Assembly: GCA_032718475.1 (NCBI GenBank)
Contig: JAUCBJ010001953.1
Span: 1-31,727 of the forward strand
Length of the DNA stretch: 31,727 nt
Direction: 5' to 3'
Source: Nemertoderma westbladi
Taxonomy: Eukaryota; Xenacoelomorpha; Nemertodermatida; Nemertodermatidae
Part shown: one piece after another, positions 1 through 9,691 of the stretch
How positions within the stretch are numbered: the stretch's first letter is position 1
How the letters are laid out: each line of letters begins with the position of its first letter
The notes under the pieces: generated by a model
Database searches by the model: none
What the model saw: only the letters and a program-made list of their open reading frames with translations
Told to the model about the DNA's origin: nothing
Program-made: the position numbers and the translations under genes

Positions 1-1
1 C

Positions 2-1996
2 AGACATCGCTTCCCGAGGAGCGACTCAAAGGAATTGGTAAATACTCCCGAATGGTTAGGAGGACCCGACTTTCTCTACAGAGAAGAAGAAGAATGGCCT
101 CCCCATCTCACAACAGCAGAGATCAGACAGGCCAAGGGAGCGGAGAAAGTTAAACCCAAAACTCGAGCGAGTAAATCGAAGTTGTTTAAACCTGCGGTTG
201 ATCTATCTGTATTATTTACTTCCGGAGATGATGCTTTGGATCAGAAACCCACCGCCACGACTAGAGAAGTCTTGGAAATCCGTGACAAGGATTGGAAATC
301 TGGAATACCAGATATCGCTCAAGGACTCTCACCTCTCTTGCAGAGAGCGATACGTCACTACAGTTCCTGGAATCGGCTCTGTAAAGCTGTCTCCTATTTG
401 AAACGATGTTTTCATCATCGTTACTCCGGGACAAAGACCAATAGTGATGATGCTCCATCAACATCTGCACGAGTCCATGTTGTTAAAGATCTCCCCAAGT
501 ACAAGATATCCGACAGGTTTCTAAAGGAGAAGATCAGTTACCAGGAGCATGATGAAACCAACAAACAGATGCTGAGACTCCTACAATGCTATGAGGATTC
601 CGATAAGTATTTCCTGTTGTTAAGAAATCCGCAGATGCGCTTAAGGGATCGCTTCTCTAGTACCATGATAGATGGGTTAATACGTGTTGGAGGCAGGCTA
701 ACCAACGCCCCGTTATCCTTTGACACTAAGTTTCCCATACTCATTAGAAATCTTGACATACAAATCAAGATGATTGTAGATGTTCATAGCAAACTGTACC
801 ATGCTGGTAGAGAACGAGTTCTGAGCGAAATTCGAACTCGCTACTATTTTTATAAACCCCGTAGGGCTCTGAACCAAGTTCTTAGGAACTGCATACCCTG
901 TAGGAAAGCATTCAGTAGGCCTTTAACACAGCGAGAGGCAGAATTACCTAGGGAAAGAGTAAGCTTCTATGAACCACCCTTTACTAATACCGGTGTGGAT
1001 TTATTTGGCCCTATTGAAGTATATCGTGCCCGGACTATAGTCAAGAGATGGTGTGTCATCTTCGTTTGTATGACTTGTAGAGCTATCCATCTCGATATGG
1101 TAAACGATCTATCCACCAACAGCTTCGTGTTGAGTTTACGACGACAGATCGCTCGCTTCGGAACCAGTAACACGATGAGATCGGATAAGGGAACGAACTT
1201 CATTGGCGCCAACAACGAAATTCAAGCTTACGTAAAGGACTGGAACAAAAGACAGGTGGACGATCAGCTAAGGATAACAGCGTCTAGCTGGACCTTCAAC
1301 GCCGCCGACGCCCCTTGGTGGGGAGGAAGTTGGGAGAGATTGATTAGGAGCGTGAAGACTGCGTTCCACTTTATTGTGCCTTGTCGCGCTTATCTCACCG
1401 ACGAACTATTGCGGACGTTAATGGAGGAAATCGCCGCCTATCTCAACGAAAGACCGCTTATGCCAGTCTCTTCAAATCCTGATTCCCTGGAAGCGCTAAC
1501 ACCCGCGCACTTTCTACTGAAGAAGCCCGTAGCCATGCTCCCACGATCGGAGATCACAGACGGAGACGAGTACTGCCGTCGAACCTGGCAACTTATGCAG
1601 TTGCTATCCCGTCGTTTCGCTGACCATTTCGAGAAACATTACCTGCCCACTCTACAACTTCGAACTAAGTGGTTTGCGCAGCAAGAAAACGTCAGCGCTG
1701 GAGACATGGTGCTTATTGTGGACCCCGATCTCCCACGTAAGCGATGGCAAACAGGTCGTATCATCGAGACTCATATCTCGAGCGATGGTTTGGTGCGATC
1801 AGTAGAACTCGTCGTCATGCGGCGTAACTTTAAGAAACCAGGGATAGTCTTTGAGACTCAACAGCTCAATCGCCCAGTGGGTCGTTTATGTTTACTGGAA
1901 AGAGACAGAGAGCTCTCCGGAAACTATGGAAGGCAAGAAACTCTTCCCACGACCACTTCCCTAATCCAACCGACATCTAGGGACTCCCCAACTTAA
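2..1996 (+). CDS. BEL/Pao pol polyprotein, integrase region (partial)
   Basis: C-terminal part of a BEL/Pao Pol, which would insert the element's cDNA into host DNA. The frame is open from the window edge, so there is no true start here. The first part has a GPDFL motif of the RNase H-integrase linker (about residues 10-14 counted from base 35). A H2C2 zinc finger follows (HSKLYH, then CIPC). The integrase core has its acidic triad visible: D in GVDLFGP (residue 322), D in RSDKGTNF (384) and E in GSWERL (434). A DUF5641-like tail follows (KWFAQQ..., GDMVLIVDPDLPRKRW). The conserved linker motif DIASRG is read in frame 3 at bases 3-20, while everything after about base 27 is in frame 2, so a one-base shift lies near base 25. 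Apart from that the frame is clean over 1.9 kb and the catalytic residues are intact. Confidence 0.88.
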   Translation, partial: RHRFPRSDSKELVNTPEWLGGPDFLYREEEEWPPHLTTAEIRQAKGAEKVKPKTRASKSKLFKPAVDLSVLFTSGDDALDQKPTATTREVLEIRDKDWKSGIPDIAQGLSPLLQRAIRHYSSWNRLCKAVSYLKRCFHHRYSGTKTNSDDAPSTSARVHVVKDLPKYKISDRFLKEKISYQEHDETNKQMLRLLQCYEDSDKYFLLLRNPQMRLRDRFSSTMIDGLIRVGGRLTNAPLSFDTKFPILIRNLDIQIKMIVDVHSKLYHAGRERVLSEIRTRYYFYKPRRALNQVLRNCIPCRKAFSRPLTQREAELPRERVSFYEPPFTNTGVDLFGPIEVYRARTIVKRWCVIFVCMTCRAIHLDMVNDLSTNSFVLSLRRQIARFGTSNTMRSDKGTNFIGANNEIQAYVKDWNKRQVDDQLRITASSWTFNAADAPWWGGSWERLIRSVKTAFHFIVPCRAYLTDELLRTLMEEIAAYLNERPLMPVSSNPDSLEALTPAHFLLKKPVAMLPRSEITDGDEYCRRTWQLMQLLSRRFADHFEKHYLPTLQLRTKWFAQQENVSAGDMVLIVDPDLPRKRWQTGRIIETHISSDGLVRSVELVVMRRNFKKPGIVFETQQLNRPVGRLCLLERDRELSGNYGRQETLPTTTSLIQPTSRDSPT

Positions 1997-2004
1997 TATC
2001 GTTC

Positions 2005-2300
2005 GGAGTGGGCGTGTGACTCTATTATTTTATATTATTTTATTATTTTTATATTTATGTATGTACTACTATGTAATTTTATTATAATCGTTTTATTTAA
2101 TTTAGTAGAATATTATTTAGCGATTATTTTGTAGAATAGTGCCATATGTTCGTGTTTATTACGTACGTAATTACTTATATTATATTTAGTGAGACGGCGA
2201 AGAAATAATTATTTTTTCTCTTTCCTTACTGCCCGTATTCTATTATAAATACGTAACTACAGTAAGATGAAATGTCCGTACTTATTAAAGTACAATAAAG
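2005..2300 (+). other. candidate 3' LTR start with polyadenylation signal
   Basis: Just after the pol stop there is a purine-rich stretch (2005-2014) followed by TGTGAC at 2015, then very AT-rich sequence and AATAAA at 2294-2299. This fits a polypurine tract followed by the U3/R part of an LTR. No second copy exists in the window to prove it, and the end of the LTR is not defined. Confidence 0.4.
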
Positions 2301-3646
2301 CCACTACTATATTTAAGTATTATTGGTAGGCAGAGTATTAGGAATGCAAAGTTCAGATCCTCGTGTCTCGGCTAAACCAAGCTCTGGGTAGACCTTGGAA
2401 ACGACTTGCCTCTTCACACTGACATTGCTTCGTGCGATATTGCTCTCATACCGTATATTAAATAATACATATAGTAGCGTGATGTCCCTTTAACAGTAGC
2501 GTATAACGCAAAATAAATCTGTTAAACCCTTTGACCATCTGTAATTCTAGTCGATTAAGATATCGTGGCACCCACCGATATACTTGAAAGACAAATTATA
2601 GAATCAGTGGTTAACGTCCCCAGACAAGTTCTGGAATAAATCGGTGCCCATCTCAAATATTAATTAGTTAATATTTACAAATCAAATAAGTCAAAATCTG
2701 TAAAATTCAGATCCTTCAACAATTCTAGTCAATTAAGATATCGTAGCATTTACCGATATTCTTAAAGAGACAATTTTCTTAGAATTAAGGATCTTGTGTC
2801 CCTAGACATGTTCTAGAATCAAAATATGCCCATTTAATTATCAAATAATAAAATTTCAGGGAATAAATTTAAATTCATGTCTTTTAATGAATTTAATAAA
2901 TTGCCATTTTACGCAATTTATAACATTCCCAAAATTCCATTAATTAATAGATCAAGGGAGCGGAGATTTATATTATTATGCGTATGCGTGTACGAAAGTC
3001 TCCCAAACATAGTCAATAGCCGATAAAATTCATAAAGTCATGTATAAACAGGACATTGACTATTAAAGAATTACTATTAAATAACATCCCAGATCTGTAT
3101 GCATTGGAATTACCCTAATTCTACCGCTAGCTTTACATAATGTCACCATAGCAACAACCACGCTAGAATTAGAATTGAGTTAAAAGAACAATAGAAAGCT
3201 TGTCCCATTGAATAGCATAGGGAATAAATAGCGCACTGCTAGTATCCAAGGATACATAACAATACAGTGACATTCTGGAAGGCATTGACTAACGGACAAA
3301 TGGCCCGAATGTGCGTAGTTGTGACAAGTTGTGTGGTATTTGTGAGTTTATAGGTGAATGTTACTGCTAAAGTGTGTTTACAGTAGCTAGTCGCAATCGT
3401 AAAAGTAACCTAACTCTCCAAGGAAAACCTGAAGTACATCTAAGCCTTTGGGACGGACAGTGGAGTGACTTGTGCCGGTTATCGTTGTCGTTGTACAGCT
3501 ACGTCGTTGGCGAAAGTACAGCTACAGCGGTACATCGGCGCTGAGAATCTCCTACTGTCCGGGGGCAAGGGAGAAATAGGCAGCGACGCCCGCTCGCCTA
3601 ACGATATATAAACTCATTATAATATTGGTGAACTCGTATAGCAGAT
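2301..3646. other. non-coding stretch, no gene seen
   Basis: AT-rich sequence with stops in all frames. It contains the degenerate 179-bp tandem repeat annotated separately. From about 3420 to 3600 the base composition becomes richer in GC (GTCGTTGTACAGC-type words), and an ATATATAAA run at about 3604-3612 lies 35 bases upstream of the ORF at 3647, which could be a TATA-like promoter element. It may be LTR/leader of element A or of another element; I cannot decide which. Confidence 0.5.
2542..2880. repeat. two-copy degenerate tandem repeat, about 179 bp
   Basis: The block starting AATTCTAGTC(G/A)ATTAAGATAT at about 2542 recurs at about 2721. Both copies continue through similar words in the same order: a CCGATAT motif, AGACAA(T), CCC(C/T)AGACA(A/T)GTTCT, and TGCCCAT followed by AT-rich DNA. 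The copies are diverged, with small indels. Function unknown. Confidence 0.65.
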
Positions 3647-4045
3647 ATGACTGAATTAATAGAAGATGATCTTGGTATCAGGGAGAGATATACTCTACCT
3701 TTACAAGCGTTTGTCGATAGCTTGATACGCGGCGACGCTGATCCAACTACTACGGAGGACGATGGTCGTTATATCGAACCGCCAATGTCCCAGGAGCAAC
3801 TTACGCGTGAATTGGACTATAGAAAGTTCACGGCTCGCTATACGCATCGTAATGGTACTTATATGGACTTCTTGACTACTGGTCACCCTATCGATTTACA
3901 CGATACGGACGATGTAGACACCGAAAGGGAAATGGTTTTATTTAAATATCATACCCAGCGGAGTCGAAACGATAAATCGAGAATAGAACACGAGAACTCT
4001 ATTCGAAATCAGCTCGAAAGAAAAGACGTGAAAGAAGGTTTGTAA
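3647..4045 (+). CDS. hypothetical protein, 132 aa
   Basis: A 132-codon ORF starting at ATG 3647 (GCAGATATGA context), 35 bases after a TATA-like run. The product is acidic in the first half (repeated E/D, for example IEDDLG, TTTEDDGR, DTDDVDTERE) and basic/charged at the end (HTQRSRNDKSR, RNQLERKDVKEG). No domain is recognised and no signal peptide or membrane segment is visible. Codon use resembles that of the large ORF 0.9 kb downstream on the same strand, so the two may belong to one element. The end (GAAG followed by GTTTGT at 4038) could be a splice donor, so this could be a first exon, but that is speculation. The ORF is short enough to be chance. Confidence 0.4.
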   Translation: MTELIEDDLGIRERYTLPLQAFVDSLIRGDADPTTTEDDGRYIEPPMSQEQLTRELDYRKFTARYTHRNGTYMDFLTTGHPIDLHDTDDVDTEREMVLFKYHTQRSRNDKSRIEHENSIRNQLERKDVKEGL

Positions 4046-4426
4046 AGACAAATATAGGCGAACCACTGGAGAGGAGACATGTGTTAATGTCCAGGTCCAT
4101 AATGTGAATAGTTTTCCCCGGGGCACGGGTGCTCGCGGGCGGTCTCCTTCGGGAGGCTGTAACTTTCCCTTCCTTCATCGTTTTCCTGTAATTATTGTGA
4201 TCAGTGTCACAATTAAAAGGCAAGAATGAATGATGATGTGACGGAAAACACATCCATTGTGGTATCTTATGGATACTATCGTATATCCTCCCTCCTCTCT
4301 ACTCCTCTTACCCTCTTATACGTTGTTACTAAAGATACGACATATTTCATCCCACCTTCTCTTCCCAACGTGCTCGGAGCTTCGGGAAACGAATACTAAA
4401 CCTCACATCCCTTACTATTAATCTGG
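4046..4426. other. non-coding spacer
   Basis: No supported gene. It contains a short GC-rich patch (CCCCGGGGCACGGGTGCTCGCGGGC, about 4116-4140) and C/T-rich sequence (4280-4320). It separates the 132-aa ORF from the hairpin array upstream of the 591-aa ORF. Confidence 0.5.
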
Positions 4427-4605
4427 ATGCTAATATTGGTGTCCGCACCTCCTGCACATGTCATATTCTGTTGATATTTATGATATCAACCTCCACCCCC
4501 TTACCATTTATTTGTATGCTAATATTGGTGTCCGCACCTCCTGTCCATGTGTCATTCTGTTGATATTTATGATATCAACTTCCACCCTCTCGTTGTTGAT
4601 TAGAT
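4427..4605. repeat. 89-bp tandem duplication carrying hairpins
   Basis: The unit ATGCTAATATTGGTGTCCGC... starts at 4427 and again at 4516 (period 89). Each copy ends in the same inverted repeat, GTTGATAT-5 nt loop-ATATCAAC (about 4470-4490 and 4559-4579), followed by a C-rich CTCCACCC/TTCCACCC segment. A third, sequence-related hairpin (GTTGAT...ATCAAC, about 4596-4613) follows directly. Confidence 0.8.
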
Positions 4606-4672
4606 AATCAACCACCAAGGATTTCCTTAAATCCACAACCGTGATACAAGGACTGAAAGGACACGCAGTGGT

Positions 4673-4720
4673 AGGTGAACAACTGGTACCATTGTGTGTC
4701 ATAAATCTGGTTGTTCACCT
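4673..4720. other. perfect 11-bp stem-loop
   Basis: AGGTGAACAAC (4673-4683) is the exact reverse complement of GTTGTTCACCT (4710-4720), with 26 bases between. It is one member of a series of hairpins between 4470 and 4883, upstream of the 591-aa ORF. Confidence 0.75.
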
Positions 4721-4855
4721 CCCTCAATGATTGGAGATATAAATCTTATAATCTTATGTATAACAACTGAGGCATTGAACTGGTTGTTCCCTCATCGCAC
4801 TGGGGATAAATTCAGTTGGAGATAGTCCTCGAATGTAACAATCCTCCTACTGAGA

Positions 4856-4883
4856 TCGTATTTAGGAATATTTCTGAATACGA
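4856..4883. other. near-perfect 28-nt palindrome/hairpin
   Basis: The 28 bases can pair as a 13-bp stem (including two G-T pairs) closing a two-base turn. The outer arms are TCGTATT and AATACGA. It lies 75 bases upstream of the ATG at 4959 and is the last of the hairpin series. Confidence 0.7.
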
Positions 4884-4958
4884 CCTAGGTCTTCCCCTGC
4901 TCTCTACCACTACCATCAATGTCACTGTCGGAAAACATATTGGGCATACAACAGGAAT

Positions 4959-6734
4959 ATGGAGAACATTCCATACCCTTTCATTGATACTCAGCTGATT
5001 GCTCCTTGGGCCGAAGGCCGAGGTTTCTTTCGCACTATGTATGCCAATACACCCAGCGACATTACTAAGGTACAACGGACATCCATCGGACATCTTGCCT
5101 TTCAAGAATATGGATGGAATTTCAAAGTTGGAAATCCTACCAATTACCAGCAAGTATATGGAGATCATTACTCCCGTTTATATTTTGATGGACCGTTAAC
5201 TGCGCCTGGTGCCGTATATAGCTTTATGAGTGTTCCACTTCGTCCTTCCTTAGCTATATACACGATCTTTGAAAACGCAGCACTTGCCGGTTGGCTAGCC
5301 GATGTGTGCAGTCGTACCATACGCGCTCACCCATTAATACTTGGAACTAAACTCGCCAAGTTAGACGAACACAATAAGTTTATACGTTTCGAATGTTTCC
5401 GGCGCTTTCTGACTCCGTTCCGTAACGTCGATAGTCAGTTCAAGGACCGCGCGCTGACCAAACTCAGTCTGAGAGACTCAGCTGCGGAGAAACTGAGTAG
5501 CGCTGGATTTGCCGTTTTTCAAGACATTTGTATACAGAACTTACATTCATCTGTTATACAAAGACCTCGAATACCTACCGGTTATTCTGTCGTGGAAATA
5601 CAGACAGTGGGTCCACTTACGGAAACAGACGCACCCACTTCGTCTATGCAGCTGGAGGATGAGCCAGTATGCTTGGAATCAGAAGCGATTCAGCCTACAG
5701 CTTCTCGGAGCAGTGACAATGATTATGTCATAGAGTGGTATCAAGGTCCACAGCGTCTCACAGCGTACGATTATCGACACGCCAACTACGTTTCCCGAAA
5801 ACGTTGTCGATTATGCGCATCGAGAGACCACTTCACCCCTCTCGACTCCAACGCACCTTGCTCCTATTTCCTCGAACAACCGATGATGGAAATATATTGT
5901 GCTTATTGCAGACTTAATAACTCTCATATTTTTGCCGTCTGCCCTCAATTTATGACTCAATGTCACTACTGTCAACTTAAAGGACATGAAAGTTACAATT
6001 GTCCCTTTAATCGCGATTTAGAGAGCGTAGATGAAATGATCACCCTGCGATACATTCGAGCTTGGGAAGCGAACGCAGATTTACATTGCGAATCCAGACA
6101 TCGCTATTACCCTGGACGAGCTTACGAGGGAGTTTACGCGTTCCATCCTTACCTATTCGCGTCGATTGAACAGAAAACACGCGTACCAAGTTACGAGTTA
6201 ATAAAGCGTGTTGGTGAGTGTATTTCCACCAAGTTTGTCAGAAATTTACCGAAGAACGTTAACCCTAATGATATAACCACATATCACCTGATCAATTTTA
6301 TCCGTCAAGACCCTGAGTATGGCGACATCTTTGTGAACTCGCATCCTGAACTACAGGAAGTATCTCGGCGACCATATGAATATCGAACCCGAGAACGCGA
6401 GCTGGAGAGAACCATTAAACCGCGAAAGTTCCTCACCACTCACGGTCCACCCACCGCTAGTGTCCAGACGACCCGTCAAGGACCCGTGGGAGCTGCTGTC
6501 CTGAGACGCGCTCTAAAGGCCGTTAGACCTCGCTCCACTGAGGTTGATATTAATCAACCAGGTACTTCGACCGGCGGGTATACCGATCGTAACCCTGCAC
6601 CTTCTGATGCAATTATATTGCACCCTTCACCTAGGAGCTACAGCCCTCCTCGTAAAGTGGCTCGCCCCAAAGAGAAAAGGACTCTTGCTAGCCTCAAGAA
6701 ACTGCGTAAACGCCGTCCGCGCAAGAAAGACTAA
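4959..6734 (+). CDS. unrecognised basic zinc-knuckle protein, 591 aa (Gag-like?)
   Basis: A long clean ORF from ATG 4959; the frame upstream is open only to a stop at 4875, so this ATG is the natural start. The N-terminal ~230 residues are a mixed hydrophobic/polar domain I do not recognise (WAEGRGFFRTMY, YGDHYSRLYFDGP, RFECFRRFLTPF). The middle has three zinc-knuckle-like motifs: C283-x2-C-x4-H-x9-C301, C314-x2-C-x5-H-x4-C328, and a classic CCHC C335-x2-C-x4-H-x4-C348 (CHYCQLKGHESYNC). The C terminus is low-complexity and strongly basic (RKVARPKEKRT, LRKRRPRKKD), resembling a nuclear or nucleic-acid-binding tail. Zinc knuckles plus a basic tail suggest a nucleocapsid-like, RNA/DNA-binding role, as in retroelement Gag. 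No protease or RT follows, so it is either an accessory ORF, part of a non-autonomous element, or a domesticated gene. No signal peptide or membrane segment is obvious. Confidence 0.7.
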   Translation: MENIPYPFIDTQLIAPWAEGRGFFRTMYANTPSDITKVQRTSIGHLAFQEYGWNFKVGNPTNYQQVYGDHYSRLYFDGPLTAPGAVYSFMSVPLRPSLAIYTIFENAALAGWLADVCSRTIRAHPLILGTKLAKLDEHNKFIRFECFRRFLTPFRNVDSQFKDRALTKLSLRDSAAEKLSSAGFAVFQDICIQNLHSSVIQRPRIPTGYSVVEIQTVGPLTETDAPTSSMQLEDEPVCLESEAIQPTASRSSDNDYVIEWYQGPQRLTAYDYRHANYVSRKRCRLCASRDHFTPLDSNAPCSYFLEQPMMEIYCAYCRLNNSHIFAVCPQFMTQCHYCQLKGHESYNCPFNRDLESVDEMITLRYIRAWEANADLHCESRHRYYPGRAYEGVYAFHPYLFASIEQKTRVPSYELIKRVGECISTKFVRNLPKNVNPNDITTYHLINFIRQDPEYGDIFVNSHPELQEVSRRPYEYRTRERELERTIKPRKFLTTHGPPTASVQTTRQGPVGAAVLRRALKAVRPRSTEVDINQPGTSTGGYTDRNPAPSDAIILHPSPRSYSPPRKVARPKEKRTLASLKKLRKRRPRKKD

Positions 6735-8068
6735 CTGTTTAGAGTATTTTTATATATTAGAAACTGTGATTTTGTATATTTTATAGACTTAAATCCCATT
6801 TTCTGGGAGCGGTGTAAAAGCTTTTGTGGGATAACTGGTTCGTTTGCTTTGCTGGCCAGTTCCCCCCCGGTCGCTAGAATACTCAAAAAGGGATCTATAG
6901 TTAAAATAGTGCAAGCTACCAGCTTATTGGCTGATTTGCTGTACGCAGGTATCTGGGCTCTGTTTAATCGGCCAACCAGCCTAGGAAGGTTGCGTCATAG
7001 CCCTGTTTTTGTATCTCCCAATAGAATTTGAGTTAGCTTTGATTTTGACCTATCACAGAGCTACTGAACTGAATTTTCCTATCTCACTGCTCTTTCTCTG
7101 TGTTGAACGGGAGCTTCGTGGAATAAGAGTAGTTGGTATCCTCGTATAGAGTAGTAGTCACGAGTTTTTCAAAGCCACGAAAGAACGGCTTTGTAGTGTT
7201 TTGTGCTTTTCTGCTTTTTAGCCCAACACTAGTAGGTTTAATTATAAGGACATATATCCTTTATCTGCTGAAACACTGCAAACTGACGAAACTAACCACT
7301 CAAATAATTGAACTAAACACGCACGACGAACTGCGTGACTCGGCTCAATCAATACTGTATACTGCTATTTGTTGTCGGTTATTCATTATATTTGTTGATG
7401 AATTATTATATTGGAATAACGAGAAATAACCCCGAAAACCCAATATTCTTGATATACCGAAGGTAAGAGAGAAAGGTTACCTATAACGATTGTGACTTAT
7501 GTTAAAGTGGTTTGAAGTGAATCTAATGTTATTTGATAGACCCTACATGAGTCAGTCTGTGTTCCTTTTATATGTGACTAAAATCAGTGAAGATTGGCAG
7601 ATTAGTGTGCAGTATTGTGCAGCATTGTGTATGAGTGAGTCTGTTAAAGAAGCAATTCCTAAAGAATGCGCCATATATGTGAATTATAATTAAGCCATAT
7701 CGTTGTGAGTAGTTTAAGTCATAACTCTGTTTATATAGATAAAGCGCCACGTCCTAAAGGAACTGTTAATATTCCCCGAAGGTGAATAATATTGTCAGAG
7801 ATTATATAATACTGTCAGTCGAATAATACATTAGGCTTACATAGCAATAAGATTAAGCCGTCGAACCCAATCTCCCGGGTATATCCAGCGGGTGAATGAT
7901 CGCGCACAGATTGGTTTCAACTAGTGTAGTGAATCAAATACTTGTCATAGGCTAAAAGGCGATTTAATATCTAGAAGACATCCTAATTTGGCGGGTTAAA
8001 CTGCCAAAGGTCTGAAAGCGCGAACAATGTAGGTATAAAGCAGGTATTTCTGTATTTTAGTACCGGTA
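6735..8068. other. non-coding stretch downstream of the 591-aa ORF
   Basis: No ORF here has convincing content; those of 60-98 codons lack recognisable features. The stretch contains a C-run (GTTCCCCCCCGG, about 6860), a TGGGAGCGGTGTAA word at about 6804 that might be a polypurine tract and LTR start, and short imperfect repeats (TGTGCAGTATTGTGCAGCATTGTG, about 7606-7629; GGTGAATAATATTGTC, about 7780). I looked for LTR-like identity with 2000-3640 and found none. Confidence 0.45.
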
Positions 8069-8222
8069 CCCTGCAAACAATGTATTGTTAAAAAGCTGTT
8101 ATTAGAATGTTATTTAATGACATAGATAACATTATTTCAAATTGTTAGATTAATGATAAAAAAAACTGTAAATTGGCCAAGAAATATGACGTTATATAGT
8201 AACGTTATTATTTCGTTTTTAA

Positions 8223-8400
8223 TAACATTAAAATAACAAAGCCAGGATGGTTACATATATCATTACTTTTATGTTATTCCTTATCATTATTATTGTATTT
8301 TTATTGACATTAAAATAACAACGGCATAATGTTTATTTAGATCGTTACTTTTATGTTATTTCGTAACATAAAAATATTGTTTGCTAAACACATAACATTA
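8223..8400. repeat. subterminal 82-bp imperfect repeat
   Basis: TAACATTAAAATAACA at 8223 recurs as TGACATTAAAATAACA at 8305. In each copy it is followed by GTTACATA/GTTTATTTAGA-type sequence and then by ATTACTTTTATGTTATT / GTTACTTTTATGTTATT. The copies lie inside the left end of the 2.7-kb TIR element and are candidate transposase-binding subterminal repeats. Confidence 0.6.
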
Positions 8401-9691
8401 TACGTGCATTTAAGCCCTTCTCTCATGTTTTATGGTTGGTTCGTTTGCTGAAACTAATAACAGAATAATCCCCCTCCATTCATTGCCGTTCTTTATATCG
8501 TTCTTTATAATTGCCAAACCCTTTATTGAATAATTAATTAATAATTTCCCTACGCATGTTGATATGGTAGTGGCAGGCTACAATCTCTAACACAGTTTGA
8601 TTGAATACAATTTTGTTGTAGGCAATTGTATGCAAATTAATAACAATTAAAACGTATAACATGAATTGAATTTTTTGTATAATGACCAGTCAGGAACAAA
8701 TAATGAAATAAACAGCAAAATCAAAGTAAAATATCACAGAAAAAGTAAACAACAAATATATGGTTGTATGGCCCATTACGTAAATGGTTTTGATATTTCG
8801 GTTAAAGTTAATCACAGACTTAAAAAGAATATGTTTATGACGTAATAATAAGTGACAACAACGTAATGAATTGCATCAATTAACATACTTTGAGTTAATA
8901 TTATTCACTAGATTTATAGATCTGATTTGTAGTCTATATAAAATAATGTACATATAGTGGGTTTAATAAATAATACCTCACAACAATGTTAAATTATTAA
9001 AAGGAGCAGGTTGCAGTTGGCTACAGAGGCACATTATTATATCCTACAGGTAAACAAAAAAAACAGGTTACAGATTTATTTCTGGGAGAGTAATCAGTAC
9101 TTATTTGAATCGATATCTCCCTGGAGAGGGATGATTTTGATTGCATCGCAAATCCTCCGTATCTGAACAAATCATATTTAAAAAATTAAATGTTAATTAT
9201 AATTATAGCTGAGTGAGCTTCATTTATTAAACTGTAAAAATAAATCAATAGGCCTAGGCCCTACAAAAGTACAATCTAAAAACTGAAACAATAAATAGTT
9301 TGTAATAACAGTTAATGTGAAGTTTTAAAATCGAAATCGAAAGAAAGTTTTGTAGTAATGCTGTCCCTGTGCCCTGCCTCTTCAACTGAAAACTGGGACC
9401 TCCCAATAATAAGAATTCCAATCTTTAGTCCTCGGCTGTTGAAATCCACCATCAGTACAGACAAATAAGTCAATCCTCCACATGTCAGTGCTGGTTTAAG
9501 GGGACTTCCTGGTCCTGGGGTCCTGGCAGACTTGAATTCTGTAATTGGTAGGTCTAATGCACTAATGCAGTAGGCCTAATGTGTGAATCCAGAGGGTAAA
9601 GGCGAACTCGCATTCAGGTAGATATGTTTTATTTATGAGTTCAGGTTAAATAAATCACAAAACCAAAACTATAAAACCAAAAAGATAAGCT

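Larger units (their letters stand above)
1..2300 (+). mobile_element. BEL/Pao LTR retrotransposon A, 3' part
   Basis: This is the 3' end of a BEL/Pao retroelement whose 5' part (gag, protease, RT) lies outside the window. It comprises the last part of pol (integrase and its C-terminal domain, ending at 1996) and a candidate 3' LTR. A purine-rich run (GGAGTGGGCG, 2005-2014) directly precedes TGTGAC at 2015, which is the expected arrangement of polypurine tract and LTR start, and an AATAAA lies at 2294. The other LTR copy is not in the window, so the outer boundary is only approximate. The family assignment rests on the integrase domain order. Confidence 0.75.

Noticed and set aside
4812-5168. 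118-codon minus-strand ORF across the hairpin region and gene start
   Set aside because: It overlaps the better supported 591-codon ORF and has no recognisable content.
7133-7750. Small ORFs (60-98 codons) downstream of the 591-aa ORF
   Set aside because: Composition is that of AT-rich non-coding DNA, with no motif, conserved neighbour or clear start context.
2005-8068. A single LTR element with LTRs at about 2.0-3.6 kb and 6.7-8.0 kb around the two hypothetical ORFs
   Set aside because: I looked by eye for shared long words between these intervals and found none, so no LTR pair is supported.
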